From Candidatus Dadabacteria bacterium (GTDB taxonomy: Bacteria > Desulfobacterota_D > UBA1144 > Nemesobacterales > Nemesobacteraceae), in assembly GCA_026705445.1 (NCBI GenBank), contig JAPPAR010000001.1:72030-115666 (forward strand): 43,637 nt of DNA. The letters are read 5' to 3'. Positions 1 through 9,400 of this stretch are shown here, piece after piece (the first letter of the stretch is position 1; each line of letters opens with the position of its first letter). Under the pieces are notes generated by a model. The model was not told the origin of the DNA, ran no database searches, and worked only from the letters and a program-made list of their open reading frames with translations. Both the position numbers and the translations under genes were made by a program.

Positions 1-2
1 GG

Positions 3-740
3 CGCCTATTCACAACGCTGAATAAGACTACAAAACCTGTATCAAAGGGTGGAATTATTGCTTTGGATGAAGATGATGTTATGGCTATCTGCGTTCGACG
101 TCTTATAGAAGAGACAGATTTATTTTCTGGTAAACGCATAGCATTTGTGGCGACCAATAATATGCCGGTGACAAATGTATCAAGTTTAACAACTATCGGA
201 AATTTATACGACATACTGACAATATTGTTCTCAGTTGCTAAATCCTCACTGAAAAAACCAAAGACAGGTCTACAGAGAGTACGCCCGGATGATGAGAAAC
301 TTGATTTATATTTCGAATTTTCAAAAGATTTCTTCGTTCAATTATCCAGAAGCTTACGTGAGCTAAATGAATTTTTTGGTGCTAGCAGTACAACCAAAAT
401 TGTTAAGAAGTATCGTGGAAATCACGGAGGAAGTATGCTGTTTAGACCTATAGGGCTAGAAATTTTTGTGCGTATCGTAGCACGATTGACGGAAGACATG
501 TCTCTTTCCAATGCGATAAAGTTAGCTGCGAAACTTCCTCGTGACCTTAGCAAAGTCCCATACAAAGGGTTGATGTGGGATGTCAATACCAAAAGAATTC
601 TTAATTCCCACAGAGTGACGCTTCGTGAAATCTTACTTTATATGGTTGGGGTCTCAAAAATATCGGATGAAGATTTGCTGGAAAGATATCGTAAAGAGAT
701 TGGAAATGAGAGGGCAAAGTTGCCCACTGTTATAAAATAG
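3..740 (+). CDS. DGQHR/DndB-family protein, 5'-truncated by the window edge
   Basis: The frame is open to the left edge: upstream of the first TTG (position 63) it reads RLFTTLNKTTKPVSKGGIIA without a stop, so the gene starts outside the window and TTG63 is not the real start. The segments L-F-T-x-L-N-K, K-P-V-S-K, A-L-D-E-D-D and L-F-R-P-I-G-L resemble the second half of DGQHR-domain proteins, the family containing DndB, the repressor of dnd phosphorothioation operons. The DGQHR motif itself would lie off-window, so the family call rests on the C-terminal half only. It is AT-rich like the ssp genes and convergent with them. By analogy it may regulate or tune phosphorothioation; this is inference. 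Another DGQHR-family defence accessory is also possible. Confidence 0.65.
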   Translation, partial: RLFTTLNKTTKPVSKGGIIALDEDDVMAICVRRLIEETDLFSGKRIAFVATNNMPVTNVSSLTTIGNLYDILTILFSVAKSSLKKPKTGLQRVRPDDEKLDLYFEFSKDFFVQLSRSLRELNEFFGASSTTKIVKKYRGNHGGSMLFRPIGLEIFVRIVARLTEDMSLSNAIKLAAKLPRDLSKVPYKGLMWDVNTKRILNSHRVTLREILLYMVGVSKISDEDLLERYRKEIGNERAKLPTVIK

Positions 741-942
741 CATTCAGGGAACATTTTGGTTTCTTAAGGCTTCGTCAAACTTGCACTAGAGATTCTAGGT
801 GAGTACTGCATTTTTATCCTTTGTCATCTCAAAGACTTTTGGTAGCTCTGTCACTACAAGACCTTTTGGAGTTATCATTTTTGATCAATTCTATTTAGTT
901 GGAACACCGACAGAATAGCCTATGTAATGTAAATGAAGCCGA

Positions 943-1848
943 TTAAATCCTTTTGGCTTTAATGAGTTTTATCGAGTCTTGTGTCGTTTGGTATTCTGTT
1001 GGAAGAAAGTACGTGAACCAACGTTCAAGTATCTTAAGAACATCGCGGGGTTTGTGCTCTTTAACATTAACACCGATTTTGATAAGCAAATCGCTGAGCG
1101 TATCTTCAGTCATTTGTCCTTCCTCATTAATATGTTCAATTACTCGACTAACAAGAGGAGTTTGGGTGATTGTAGCAGCAACCCACGCTCGAAAGCCTTC
1201 CTCATCCATTCCTGAAACGATACCTATTTGTGCAAGGTCATTCCGCATCGTCTGTTGAGCAGAACGACTGATATCATCGTTGCCACAGTACATTGAATAG
1301 AGTTCTTCGGGATTTCTGACACGTGGAACCCAATTAGGAGGTAGTATCCCCATGTTTGTTTCTGGTGTTATAGAAGGTAGTTTACGGAGTTTGTCAAGTA
1401 AACCCTCAAGACGATTGCGTTGTTCCTCTGTAGCACGCACTGCTCCAGCAAGCAATGTTCCCTCAAACTTGACGATTTGATCAACAGTTCGGGGGACTGG
1501 TGTTAGTAGTTCTAAGTTTGCAGGTGTTTTCCAACCAAGTGCGGTGAGAGTTACGTTAGCCGATCCGATGAGGCACATATCATCTGCGGAAAAGAATTTG
1601 GCGTGCAGATCATGTCGTAAGTACAATGGTATAGATCTCGATTCAGCCAAGTCGTAGATCCCTAAGTCTGAAGTTCCCGCAAGTAGGTCTGCTAAGCGCC
1701 ACCGTGTAACAACTATAGTTTTTGTACCGATTGGAATACTGTCAAGGAGTCGAGAAAATGCCTCGGATCGTATGAATGGTGCTACAATTAACACGTTTTG
1801 TTGAGCACCATTTAGGAGCGAAGAGAGTTCGTCTCCCAAAGTTTTCAT
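943..1848 (-). CDS. Phospholipase D-like nuclease, last gene of the SspFGH-type module
   Basis: A 301-residue protein with one HKD motif near the N-terminus: H82-A-K84, D90, then I-G-S-A-N at 94-98. PLD-superfamily nucleases with one HKD usually dimerise to make a single active site. The C-terminal two thirds have no motif I recognise. A longer reading starts at 1890, but the ATG at 1848 overlaps the upstream stop as ATGA, which signals translational coupling, so I use it. It is the third of three overlapping genes (helicase, GHKL ATPase, PLD) downstream of sspD. It is the most likely DNA-cutting component of the restriction module. By order it may correspond to SspH, but I could not verify the letter. 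Confidence 0.75.
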   Translation of the reverse strand: MKTLGDELSSLLNGAQQNVLIVAPFIRSEAFSRLLDSIPIGTKTIVVTRWRLADLLAGTSDLGIYDLAESRSIPLYLRHDLHAKFFSADDMCLIGSANVTLTALGWKTPANLELLTPVPRTVDQIVKFEGTLLAGAVRATEEQRNRLEGLLDKLRKLPSITPETNMGILPPNWVPRVRNPEELYSMYCGNDDISRSAQQTMRNDLAQIGIVSGMDEEGFRAWVAATITQTPLVSRVIEHINEEGQMTEDTLSDLLIKIGVNVKEHKPRDVLKILERWFTYFLPTEYQTTQDSIKLIKAKRI

Positions 1849-3719
1849 GTTTCGATTACCTTTAAGAATTTGCGAGCTTCTCTCCCCCAATCCATTCGAA
1901 TATCCTCAAGTCTTTCTTTGATTTCAGATGGAACCTTATCTTCGTGACGGGCCCAAGCGATCAAAAGCATTTTGAGTGTGAACTCAGCCTTGCGGAGGCG
2001 TTCAACAAGTTCTTCGGAAGATTGGTCTTCAATTTCAGCGGTTAATACCTGAATAAGGTGTTTATGGACCGGATGCTGGTCATTCAACCATATTTCCAGC
2101 ACATCGTTGACCGACTCGACATCGAAAAAGGCATCCTGATGACCGAGGGTAACCGCTTTTATGAGTACACGGCGACCGCCACGAACAGTTTCTTCTGCCC
2201 ATTCGTAAGCAGTTTTATCGCCTACTCTGACTTGCTTGGTTGACTCAACGATCTGTTGAATTTTTTCTTCTTCATTTGTCTCAGGGGCCTTATCGCTATC
2301 TCCAGTGTCACCTTTTTGCATCTGCTCATTTATGACTTTCGTCGCAACATCTTCCACTTCTTCACCAGTTTGTGGATGTCGAGTTTGTGGACCCGTACCA
2401 AGCATTATCATTCTGCGCTCTCTTCTCATCTGTGCAATCTGTTTATCAATCCAAATCCATATCTCAAGAAGATGGCCCATAGGGTCGGATGTTTCTTTAA
2501 GTCGTTCAGAGAACTCGCCGAATGTCTCTCCAGGATTGGACCACTCGTTCCAATCGAATCCGGCACCTTTAACGAATGTATGAGCGTGTTGTTTGTTATT
2601 TACAACTCCGAATATTTCATCAAGAATAGGATCGAACTCCACCTCTACTGACCACCAACGTCCCTCCGGTTCGTAGTTATTTACCCAAGCTGTACTCAGT
2701 TCAAGTTCACGCCGGGCCCGAACAATCGATACTCCTTTGTTACGAGCAGCATGCTTGCCCCATGGTGCATCTCCGGCCTTGGAGTAAGATCTCGGCCACT
2801 GAACCTCGGACTTCTTCTCATTAATTGCGTCTGGACGTGCCATAGTACAACGTACATGGACTTCCCCTTGGGTGTTATTATTTTTGATCGACCATGTTTT
2901 TTCGTTGAATAATTGGAACATGGATTTATCTTGGAATGGCTCAGGTGTTGAAGAAGGGCTCATCAGGTAAAGCGGGTCGTTGGGAAAACACTTCCCTTCC
3001 TGTTCAATGGCCAAGTGGGGGTCTTTGTCAGAAGCAAGAATTAGCTTAATCGTAACCGGCCTTTCGTGATCTGTGAGAAACTTACGGTAGATACGGCCAC
3101 ATAGGTCTGCTGTTCGCTCAATGGTTTTCGCTCCACCGCGCCACTGAACTCGATCAAGTTTGCTCCATACGACTAAGGTTCCGGTTGTTTCAGAGGTTAT
3201 TGCTACAACCTCTTTCCACTGTTCTGGAACTGAAGAAGAGGTTGATGTGGGCACTTCCTGCTGTCCAGTAGATTTGATTTCGTCTAGGTCGAGATAGCAA
3301 TGGAAAGCGTTGTCAGCACCGTTTTGCCATGTCCATACATCCACACGCCGACACTGCGAAATCGAGGACTGTGGAAGTCCCACGCCAAAGCGACCTATCC
3401 CCCTTTTTTGACGATTTAGACGGCGGGTTCCATCGCCAAATTTCAAAGCGCGTCTTAATGTTGTACTATCCATCCCCTCACCATTATCGGCAACAGCGAT
3501 TTCGCTTACTTGAGGTCGCGCATAGGGCTTTTCTGGGTCCGATAGCTTTTCAACAGCTATAATCTCTACTAGATCGGCTTTAGCTTCGACAGAATTATCG
3601 ATGAGTTCCGCAAGTGCGTGATCGGTGTCCTTATAACCACTATCGCGCATTGCTTCAATTGTCAGTTCCGCCGAAACAATCGAAAAATCAAATTCTTGTT
3701 GAGTTAGTTTAGAATCCAT
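1845..3719 (-). CDS. GHKL (Hsp90/MutL/MORC-like) ATPase of the SspFGH-type module
   Basis: A 624-residue protein with an N-terminal GHKL ATPase fold. The N box is E38-L-I-D-N42, the second motif is D78-N-G-E-G82, and the glycine-rich lid is G-I-G-R-F-G-V-G at 107-114. All three motifs are intact, so ATP binding is expected. The rest is long and charged, with a Gly/Glu/Thr-rich linker after about residue 440, and shows no recognised catalytic domain. The start is set at ATG 3719, which overlaps the helicase stop as TAATG; an ATG five codons earlier (3734) is possible. The overlaps on both sides suggest stoichiometric expression with the helicase and the PLD nuclease. GHKL ATPases often act as DNA clamps or gates, so a DNA-sensing role is plausible inference. 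Confidence 0.78.
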   Translation of the reverse strand: MDSKLTQQEFDFSIVSAELTIEAMRDSGYKDTDHALAELIDNSVEAKADLVEIIAVEKLSDPEKPYARPQVSEIAVADNGEGMDSTTLRRALKFGDGTRRLNRQKRGIGRFGVGLPQSSISQCRRVDVWTWQNGADNAFHCYLDLDEIKSTGQQEVPTSTSSSVPEQWKEVVAITSETTGTLVVWSKLDRVQWRGGAKTIERTADLCGRIYRKFLTDHERPVTIKLILASDKDPHLAIEQEGKCFPNDPLYLMSPSSTPEPFQDKSMFQLFNEKTWSIKNNNTQGEVHVRCTMARPDAINEKKSEVQWPRSYSKAGDAPWGKHAARNKGVSIVRARRELELSTAWVNNYEPEGRWWSVEVEFDPILDEIFGVVNNKQHAHTFVKGAGFDWNEWSNPGETFGEFSERLKETSDPMGHLLEIWIWIDKQIAQMRRERRMIMLGTGPQTRHPQTGEEVEDVATKVINEQMQKGDTGDSDKAPETNEEEKIQQIVESTKQVRVGDKTAYEWAEETVRGGRRVLIKAVTLGHQDAFFDVESVNDVLEIWLNDQHPVHKHLIQVLTAEIEDQSSEELVERLRKAEFTLKMLLIAWARHEDKVPSEIKERLEDIRMDWGREARKFLKVIET

Positions 3720-5335
3720 TATGCTACGTTCCATACATCCTCCCAGTTCATGAAGGCTTCAGCGACATCGCCGAAACCCGGCAAGTTAGTGTCAACTACC
3801 GTAACTACTTTACAGTGTTTTGTACCCCCCGCTTTAGGTCCTCTAATTACCCGGCCTACCATTTGGCTGTACAACACCAAAGATTTTGTTGGACGAGCAA
3901 TCAACGCAGCACTTGCTGCCGGTGCGTCAAAGCCCGTTGTAAGTACACCGTAATTGATTAATATTCGGTGGGGACCACCGGGTCGCTTGAATCTTTGAAT
4001 CACATGTTTCCGCTTCCAGGAATCAGTTTTGGCGGTAACTGCGTCTGCTTTGAGTCCCATGCCTCTACAAACGCTTGCCAGAAGCAATGCGTTATCGACC
4101 GAGGCTGCGAAAACGAGTATCCGTGAATGAGTCTCTACAAGTTCCAGAAGACATTGAATAATGCGTAGATTACGTTGTTCATCCTCGCCAAATCGTGCGG
4201 CAAAGTCGTCAGAAATGTCCAATGCTTTTGATATTTCCGCTAGATCTTCGGTAGAGAGCTGGAGCCCTGGTTCAACATTGAGAAGAGAGAAATCAACTTC
4301 GGCGAGGTAGCCTTCATCGGTAAGGTGTTTAATTGGGTTAGATCCGTTAAAACTAATCATCACTTTATTTCCACAAAACAACTCCGCTACAGCGGTATCT
4401 ATATTTGGATCTCCCCATGTTCGTCCAGGCGTTGCACTCAATCCAAGGAGCGGTGTCTTGGGGTTTCGGCTAACAACTGTCTCGATAATATCTCGGTAAG
4501 TTGTGGCTACCGCTTGGTGTGCCTCATCAAATACTACCATAGTTGTCCGATCACCAAGACTCCATAGTTTCTTGCGTTCTTTTCCATAGGAATGCAGTTT
4601 AGCCAAGCCCGCAATAACCATACCATCTGTAATTTTATCAATCTGTGGGTTATGACTTGACCAGAATCGCAAACAATCAACTTGCCGATCTCCCAAAGCC
4701 CTCCAAGTCAATTCGAATTCTGTCGCCGCTTGTTCCAGAAGTTCACGAGTTGCTGCTAACCAGAGCACCAGACCTTTGGGACGGGTACGAAGGTGGGAAG
4801 CAACAATACTCATTGCCGTCCGTGTTTTCCCAGTACCTGTTGGGAGGTGTAGCATTGCGCGGCCTTCCTCAAAATATAGATATCGCTCAATATCGCTTGC
4901 GGCTCGTTTCTGGTGAGGAAATAATCCTCTTTCGGGCAACACGGTTTTAGCTGATTCGGAAATAGTAGTCATTTGATTAGCAATCGTTGTGAATCCAAAA
5001 AATCCCAAAAGATTTCGGCGTAAGGACTGCTCTAGCTTGTCTTTCTGTCGTAACTGATTGATGCTTATCCCGATTCGATCCTCTAGTTCACCGATTTTGG
5101 ATTGTGGTACAGCATTCAATAGAATTTCTCGTCTTTGAGTATCATTTATGACTAGCTCAAGAGAGAGAGTTCTACTAAGAGTTTCTACACGTTTTGAGCT
5201 ATTGATGCGTCCAGGGTCGATTGCATTGATTAGGTTGAATGCCCCGGTGGGTAGAAGCTGCGCAGCATGAAAATCATCTAGTTTCTCACAAATCTGAGAT
5301 GGTTGAACTCCTGGTAATTCTGTGGAAACAGTCAT
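3719..5335 (-). CDS. DEAD/DEAH-box helicase of the SspFGH-type module
   Basis: A 538-residue superfamily 2 helicase. About 135 N-terminal residues precede the motor and show no known domain. Motif I is P-T-G-T-G-K-T at 165-171, motif II is D-E-A-H at 270-273, motif III is S-A-T at 300-302, and motif VI is Q-M-V-G-R-V-I-R-G in the C-terminal RecA lobe. All motor motifs are intact. It is the first gene after a 214-bp gap downstream of sspD that contains a candidate promoter, and its stop overlaps the next ATG. It probably provides ATP-driven DNA translocation for the restriction module. By order it may be SspF, but that letter is unverified. Confidence 0.8.
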   Translation of the reverse strand: MTVSTELPGVQPSQICEKLDDFHAAQLLPTGAFNLINAIDPGRINSSKRVETLSRTLSLELVINDTQRREILLNAVPQSKIGELEDRIGISINQLRQKDKLEQSLRRNLLGFFGFTTIANQMTTISESAKTVLPERGLFPHQKRAASDIERYLYFEEGRAMLHLPTGTGKTRTAMSIVASHLRTRPKGLVLWLAATRELLEQAATEFELTWRALGDRQVDCLRFWSSHNPQIDKITDGMVIAGLAKLHSYGKERKKLWSLGDRTTMVVFDEAHQAVATTYRDIIETVVSRNPKTPLLGLSATPGRTWGDPNIDTAVAELFCGNKVMISFNGSNPIKHLTDEGYLAEVDFSLLNVEPGLQLSTEDLAEISKALDISDDFAARFGEDEQRNLRIIQCLLELVETHSRILVFAASVDNALLLASVCRGMGLKADAVTAKTDSWKRKHVIQRFKRPGGPHRILINYGVLTTGFDAPAASAALIARPTKSLVLYSQMVGRVIRGPKAGGTKHCKVVTVVDTNLPGFGDVAEAFMNWEDVWNVA

Positions 5336-5388
5336 AACTATTTGTTCGGATTTGCTACATTACATAGATAAAGGGATTAACCTCGGAA

Positions 5389-5417
5389 AACATAATTGAG
5401 TTAATGGATTTTTTCAA
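5389..5417 (-). promoter_or_regulatory. Candidate promoter for the helicase-GHKL-PLD operon
   Basis: Read on the minus strand, a TTGAAA box (5412-5417) is followed after 17 bp by TATGTT (5389-5394), about 50 bp upstream of the helicase ATG. It lies in the only sizeable gap inside the locus. It suggests that the restriction module can be transcribed separately from the modification module. Pattern match only. Confidence 0.45.
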
Positions 5418-5433
5418 GATATACAAAGAAGCA

Positions 5434-5457
5434 AGTCTGGTGTCTCTAACTCAGACT
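5434..5457. repeat. Inverted repeat in the sspD-helicase gap
   Basis: Perfect 6-bp arms AGTCTG and CAGACT flank a 12-base spacer, just upstream of the candidate promoter. It could be an operator or a weak terminator behind sspD. No U-run of terminator quality follows on the minus strand, so an operator is the more likely reading, if it is functional at all. Confidence 0.35.
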
Positions 5458-5549
5458 GGTAGCGAATAATATTTGTAATACCATTGGGGATTATGGGTTA
5501 GGCTTTTAGTTTTAGAGAATAAAAATTATGAAGAAATATACTTGTGTAG

Positions 5550-6389
5550 TTACTTGTGGCAGACAATGCACGACGCAGCTACTTCTGGAACTCCATATAT
5601 TTCGTCAATCTCTATACATTCAAGGCCTTCATGGAGCGGGTTTCTTTGTTTGCGCCTTTTCTCTCTTTCAACCCGTTTGTTATAGTCTCTTTTTATTTCT
5701 TCCATTCGCTTTGGGTGCTCAAGTTCCGTAAGAGACTCGTTCTCACTCCAAGTAAAAGGTGAACCATGTTGTAAAGCGGTTTTTTCATAACGTTTTGCTT
5801 CTTCAAAGGCTTCCGGATGCTCATGTTTTAGTCTTACCCACTCGATTTTCTGCTGAAAGAAGCAAAATGTACAACCACTCCGCGAACGCCAACGATAATA
5901 GCTAGGAAGTCCAAGACCCGAGGATTCAAGTAGGTTAATCACCCCAGCTTTGTCAATTGCATTTTCTCTAAAAGGAAATTTGATCTGAAGATTAGCATGA
6001 GTGGTTTGCATGCCTAGTCGTTCCGGCTCATCGGCCCTGATGGCAATATAGCTGAAGACTTTCACCCCAGATTCCAGATCATTCTTAATCCATTGCTCAA
6101 ATGGTCTTAGCTTGAGTTGGCGTGTACACCACCGAGAGCGTGCCGAGGGAAGATAGTTGCCGTATTGATGAAGCCAGAAATCAAAATCTCGATCTGGGTT
6201 AAGTCTTTCTATAGGTTTCCCCAAAAACCCTTCAATGTGTCCGAGAAATTCATAAACCTCCGGTAGTTCTTTGCCCGTATCAGTAAAGAAGTAGTGAATA
6301 TTAAGATCGGGGTAATTTTGCCGCATAAATACAGCTAGTGCTGCACTGTCACGGCCTCCAGATAAACCTAAAACATGTTTTTCTTTCAC
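5550..6389 (-). CDS. sspD: SspD-like PP-loop ATP pyrophosphatase (DNA phosphorothioation)
   Basis: A 279-residue member of the PAPS reductase / PP-loop superfamily. The pyrophosphatase loop S-G-G-R-D-S sits at 10-15. Cysteines C88, C173, C176, C274 and C277 could carry an iron-sulfur cluster and transfer sulfur. In Ssp systems this protein activates DNA with ATP and passes on sulfur supplied by SspA. Its short length matches SspD better than the much longer DndC. It starts with GTG at 6389, 20 bases after the sspC stop, and is the last gene of the A-B-C-D run. Its GC content is lower than that of the housekeeping genes to the right, consistent with transfer of the whole cassette. Confidence 0.82.
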   Translation of the reverse strand: MKEKHVLGLSGGRDSAALAVFMRQNYPDLNIHYFFTDTGKELPEVYEFLGHIEGFLGKPIERLNPDRDFDFWLHQYGNYLPSARSRWCTRQLKLRPFEQWIKNDLESGVKVFSYIAIRADEPERLGMQTTHANLQIKFPFRENAIDKAGVINLLESSGLGLPSYYRWRSRSGCTFCFFQQKIEWVRLKHEHPEAFEEAKRYEKTALQHGSPFTWSENESLTELEHPKRMEEIKRDYNKRVEREKRRKQRNPLHEGLECIEIDEIYGVPEVAASCIVCHK

Positions 6390-6409
6390 TGTGTGTTTTT
6401 CCTAAATAT

Positions 6410-9400
6410 TTATTTCTCTATTGATATATGTTTTAACGTTTCCGCTAAAGCGGCTAATTTCTGTTTGTTGTTAATACCGTTTTTATTGAGAATGGATTCT
6501 ATATCTCGTGCCAACATTAAGATTTCTTTTTTTTCATCTTCGGTGATATCAAAAGTCTCAATCATAGTATAGCCGTTTTCTCCTGTACCGAGCATTAAGG
6601 CTAAGGCTTCAGAAGTCGGATTTCGCTTTTTTAACTGTGCCAACATTTCCGCCTGACGGAACTTAAGAGTAAAGTTTGCAATCTCGAGCGCGGCGGCTTT
6701 AGGGTCATTATCAGACCAATCACGAACTGGCTTGTTGATTGCCAAGCTTGCGATTGATTCCATATCTTCTAGAGCATCGGAGAATTCTTCAAGTCTTCCC
6801 ACGAATGCGTCAAGACGAAAGTTTCCGGTTATGCCGCGAATAATTTTCGCCCGCCTGTGCAAGCTTTCTAGGTTTAGTTTTTTTTGCCCTAGTCCTTCAA
6901 GCATGTTTTTGCGTAGACTCGCTACCATTTTCGGGTATGCGTCTTCGAGTTCTTTCAGTGTGTCTTTGATGAATACGCCGAAGTGCCCATAGGACTCCTT
7001 CTCATGAAGCGGATTTCCTTGAAGCTTGGCATCCTCGAATATAATTGGCAAATCCACAAACAATGCCTGAAGAGGGTCATTGGCTGATAAGAGCACGCCT
7101 CGTACCTTTCGGGCTTCATCAGAAATTGAAGATGCTCTTTTTGTCCATGTGGGAAGTTTGAATGCAAACCGGACTAAGGCCCTTGCAACCTCAAGCGGTT
7201 TTTTGGGAACTGAATTGTCGCTGGTTTGATTGGCTACATCCCAGAGATACTCAAGTAACCTCTCGTTACGTTCTCCTAGGTCAACCCAACGCAGCTGAAT
7301 TGTGCTGTTTTTTTGCAAAAGATGGTCTACTACCAATTCGTTTATTTCCGTCTGGAATATGCCTTCGTTATAGACTGCGACCGATGTACGGTTTGTCATT
7401 ACAAAGGCCATGGTGAGAACAGGAAGTACCCCGCGACGTATACCAAACGGAGGGGATGTCCAGTGCTTATATATTTTCGAGACAGAAACGATTTGGTTTT
7501 CTTTAAGAAGCTTTTCGGTTTCTTTCCAAAGTTCAAAAACCCCTTTGGTCTCCTTATTTTGCGATAAAGGCTTAAGAAATCCATAAGCGTCGTTTTTTGT
7601 CTTGCCGTGGAGTTCTAGGGCTTCAAGAATGCTTTTATATATTCCTAGTTCTGAGGGGAACCCCTTTATGTCGAGATTTTCTTGATCGGGATGTTTAACC
7701 ATGCTGTAGAGCAGTTTTCGTATGGCTGCTTGTCCATTTCCCGAGGGTTTTTCCCGGTTAACTAACTCCGTACGAATCTTTGGCGCATGTGGAAATGTTT
7801 TGTATGCTAGGTTTGAGGCAAAGACGGACAAAGAAGATGTTGTTTTCCTTTGCTGCAGACGTCCTTCTATGAACCATCTAGTTTGATTAAGGGAAGTTTT
7901 TAGAATGGTCTGCAGTTGTTCTTTTACAATGGTGATTCTTGCCTCGATCTCTCGCCTTGCCACGGAATCACCTTCAAGTTCGGGATTGTTTCTTTTGATA
8001 TCATGCAAGGCGCTTAATTCTTTGCCTAAATCGTTTATGCTTTTGTATTTAGGGCTGAATCCTACAGCAACCGGATAACCGCTGACAACCGACTTAGACG
8101 CTTCTCTGCAAATGGCTTTTATGTTTTCCATGTCATAATCTTCAGATGGAATTACTAGAAGGAATGTTCCCGCCATTCCATCGGCCGGTCGGAAGTTTTT
8201 TGCTAAATCGTGCACTTTTTCGGCCGACACGATTTCTACTTTGAACCACCTGAGAGTACCGATTTCGTGATAATGCTTTTTGGCTATAATGGGACGCATT
8301 TGAACTAGATTGCCAAGTTGTTCTATATCTAATTCTCTTACGATAAGTTCTTTTTGAAGCGAGCCTTCAATGTCAAAATCACTGCCCGCATATATGGCCC
8401 ATGAATTAAAATGTTTTCTGAATATTACGGCTGACCATCTTTCTACATCCTTAAGTGCTTTTTCTATATCGCTTTCTCTAGCTTCTGCAACGCAGGCTTT
8501 TAAGACTTCATTTTCCGGCATCAGTCCGGATCCGTGGCGGAACATCTCGACAACCGCAATGGTTTTAGCAAGTTTTGCGTGTAGTGAGTCGCCCCTAGCT
8601 TCACAAAGCGCTATTGACTCTAGAGCCTGAGCCCACCTGTGACTGTCTGTAGATTCCATAATTGCCGATTCAAGGTTAACTCTCAGATAATTCCACAAGC
8701 GCCACGGTTCATATGTAGTTCCATTGACTTCGGTTGATTTTAGGAAATTTTGAAAACCTTCTGGTTCACTTGATCCCAGAAAACCAAATACGCTTCTTTC
8801 ATTCTGTCCGAATCGCCGTCGCGACAGGGGACCAAGCAATACGGCCGTTGCGGGATGAATGGGCCAGCAAGAATCAAGACAAGCAGCAAAATCAGATGGA
8901 ATGCCAGCCCGCCTGTTTCTTATAGAGTTTGCTATGACCTTCGCTGTTGAAAGACTTTCAGGGTGTTTCAAATCTGTATCTATTGCTTTGCCTATCAAGT
9001 CAACTACTTCTTCAACCGCAGTAACGAGAGGGATATCGACATAACGCCCCTGTACTTTAGCCCATTCCTTGCGCGCTTTTTCTCCAAGGCGGGAGGCGTA
9101 TTGTTCAAATGACTGATGAAGAATTCCCAATACTACAAGGTGCCCCTTGGTGCGGCTTGCTGACTCAGCGAGTTCTTGGAAAAAGTGAATATCTCCTCCA
9201 TGCCGGGTAGCTTCTTCGAGGTATTTACCCATCTCATCTATTACTAGCAGGACTCCATTGCCGGGGCGCTCTTCCGCTTTTTCCCGAAGAAATTTTATTA
9301 CGTCTCTTGCTGATTTCTCAGTTTGGTTTTGTTTTCTAGTCTGAAAGAGATTTTTTCTGAGATCGTTTACTAAATCACCTCTGTGCCCCACCAACGGAAT

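Noticed and set aside
63-740. TTG at 63 as the true start of the left-edge gene
   Set aside because: The frame is open to base 3 and the upstream residues fit the DGQHR family, so the gene begins outside the window.
741-942. Terminator or small gene between the DGQHR gene and the PLD gene
   Set aside because: No convincing stem with a T-run and no supported short ORF in this 200-bp convergent gap.
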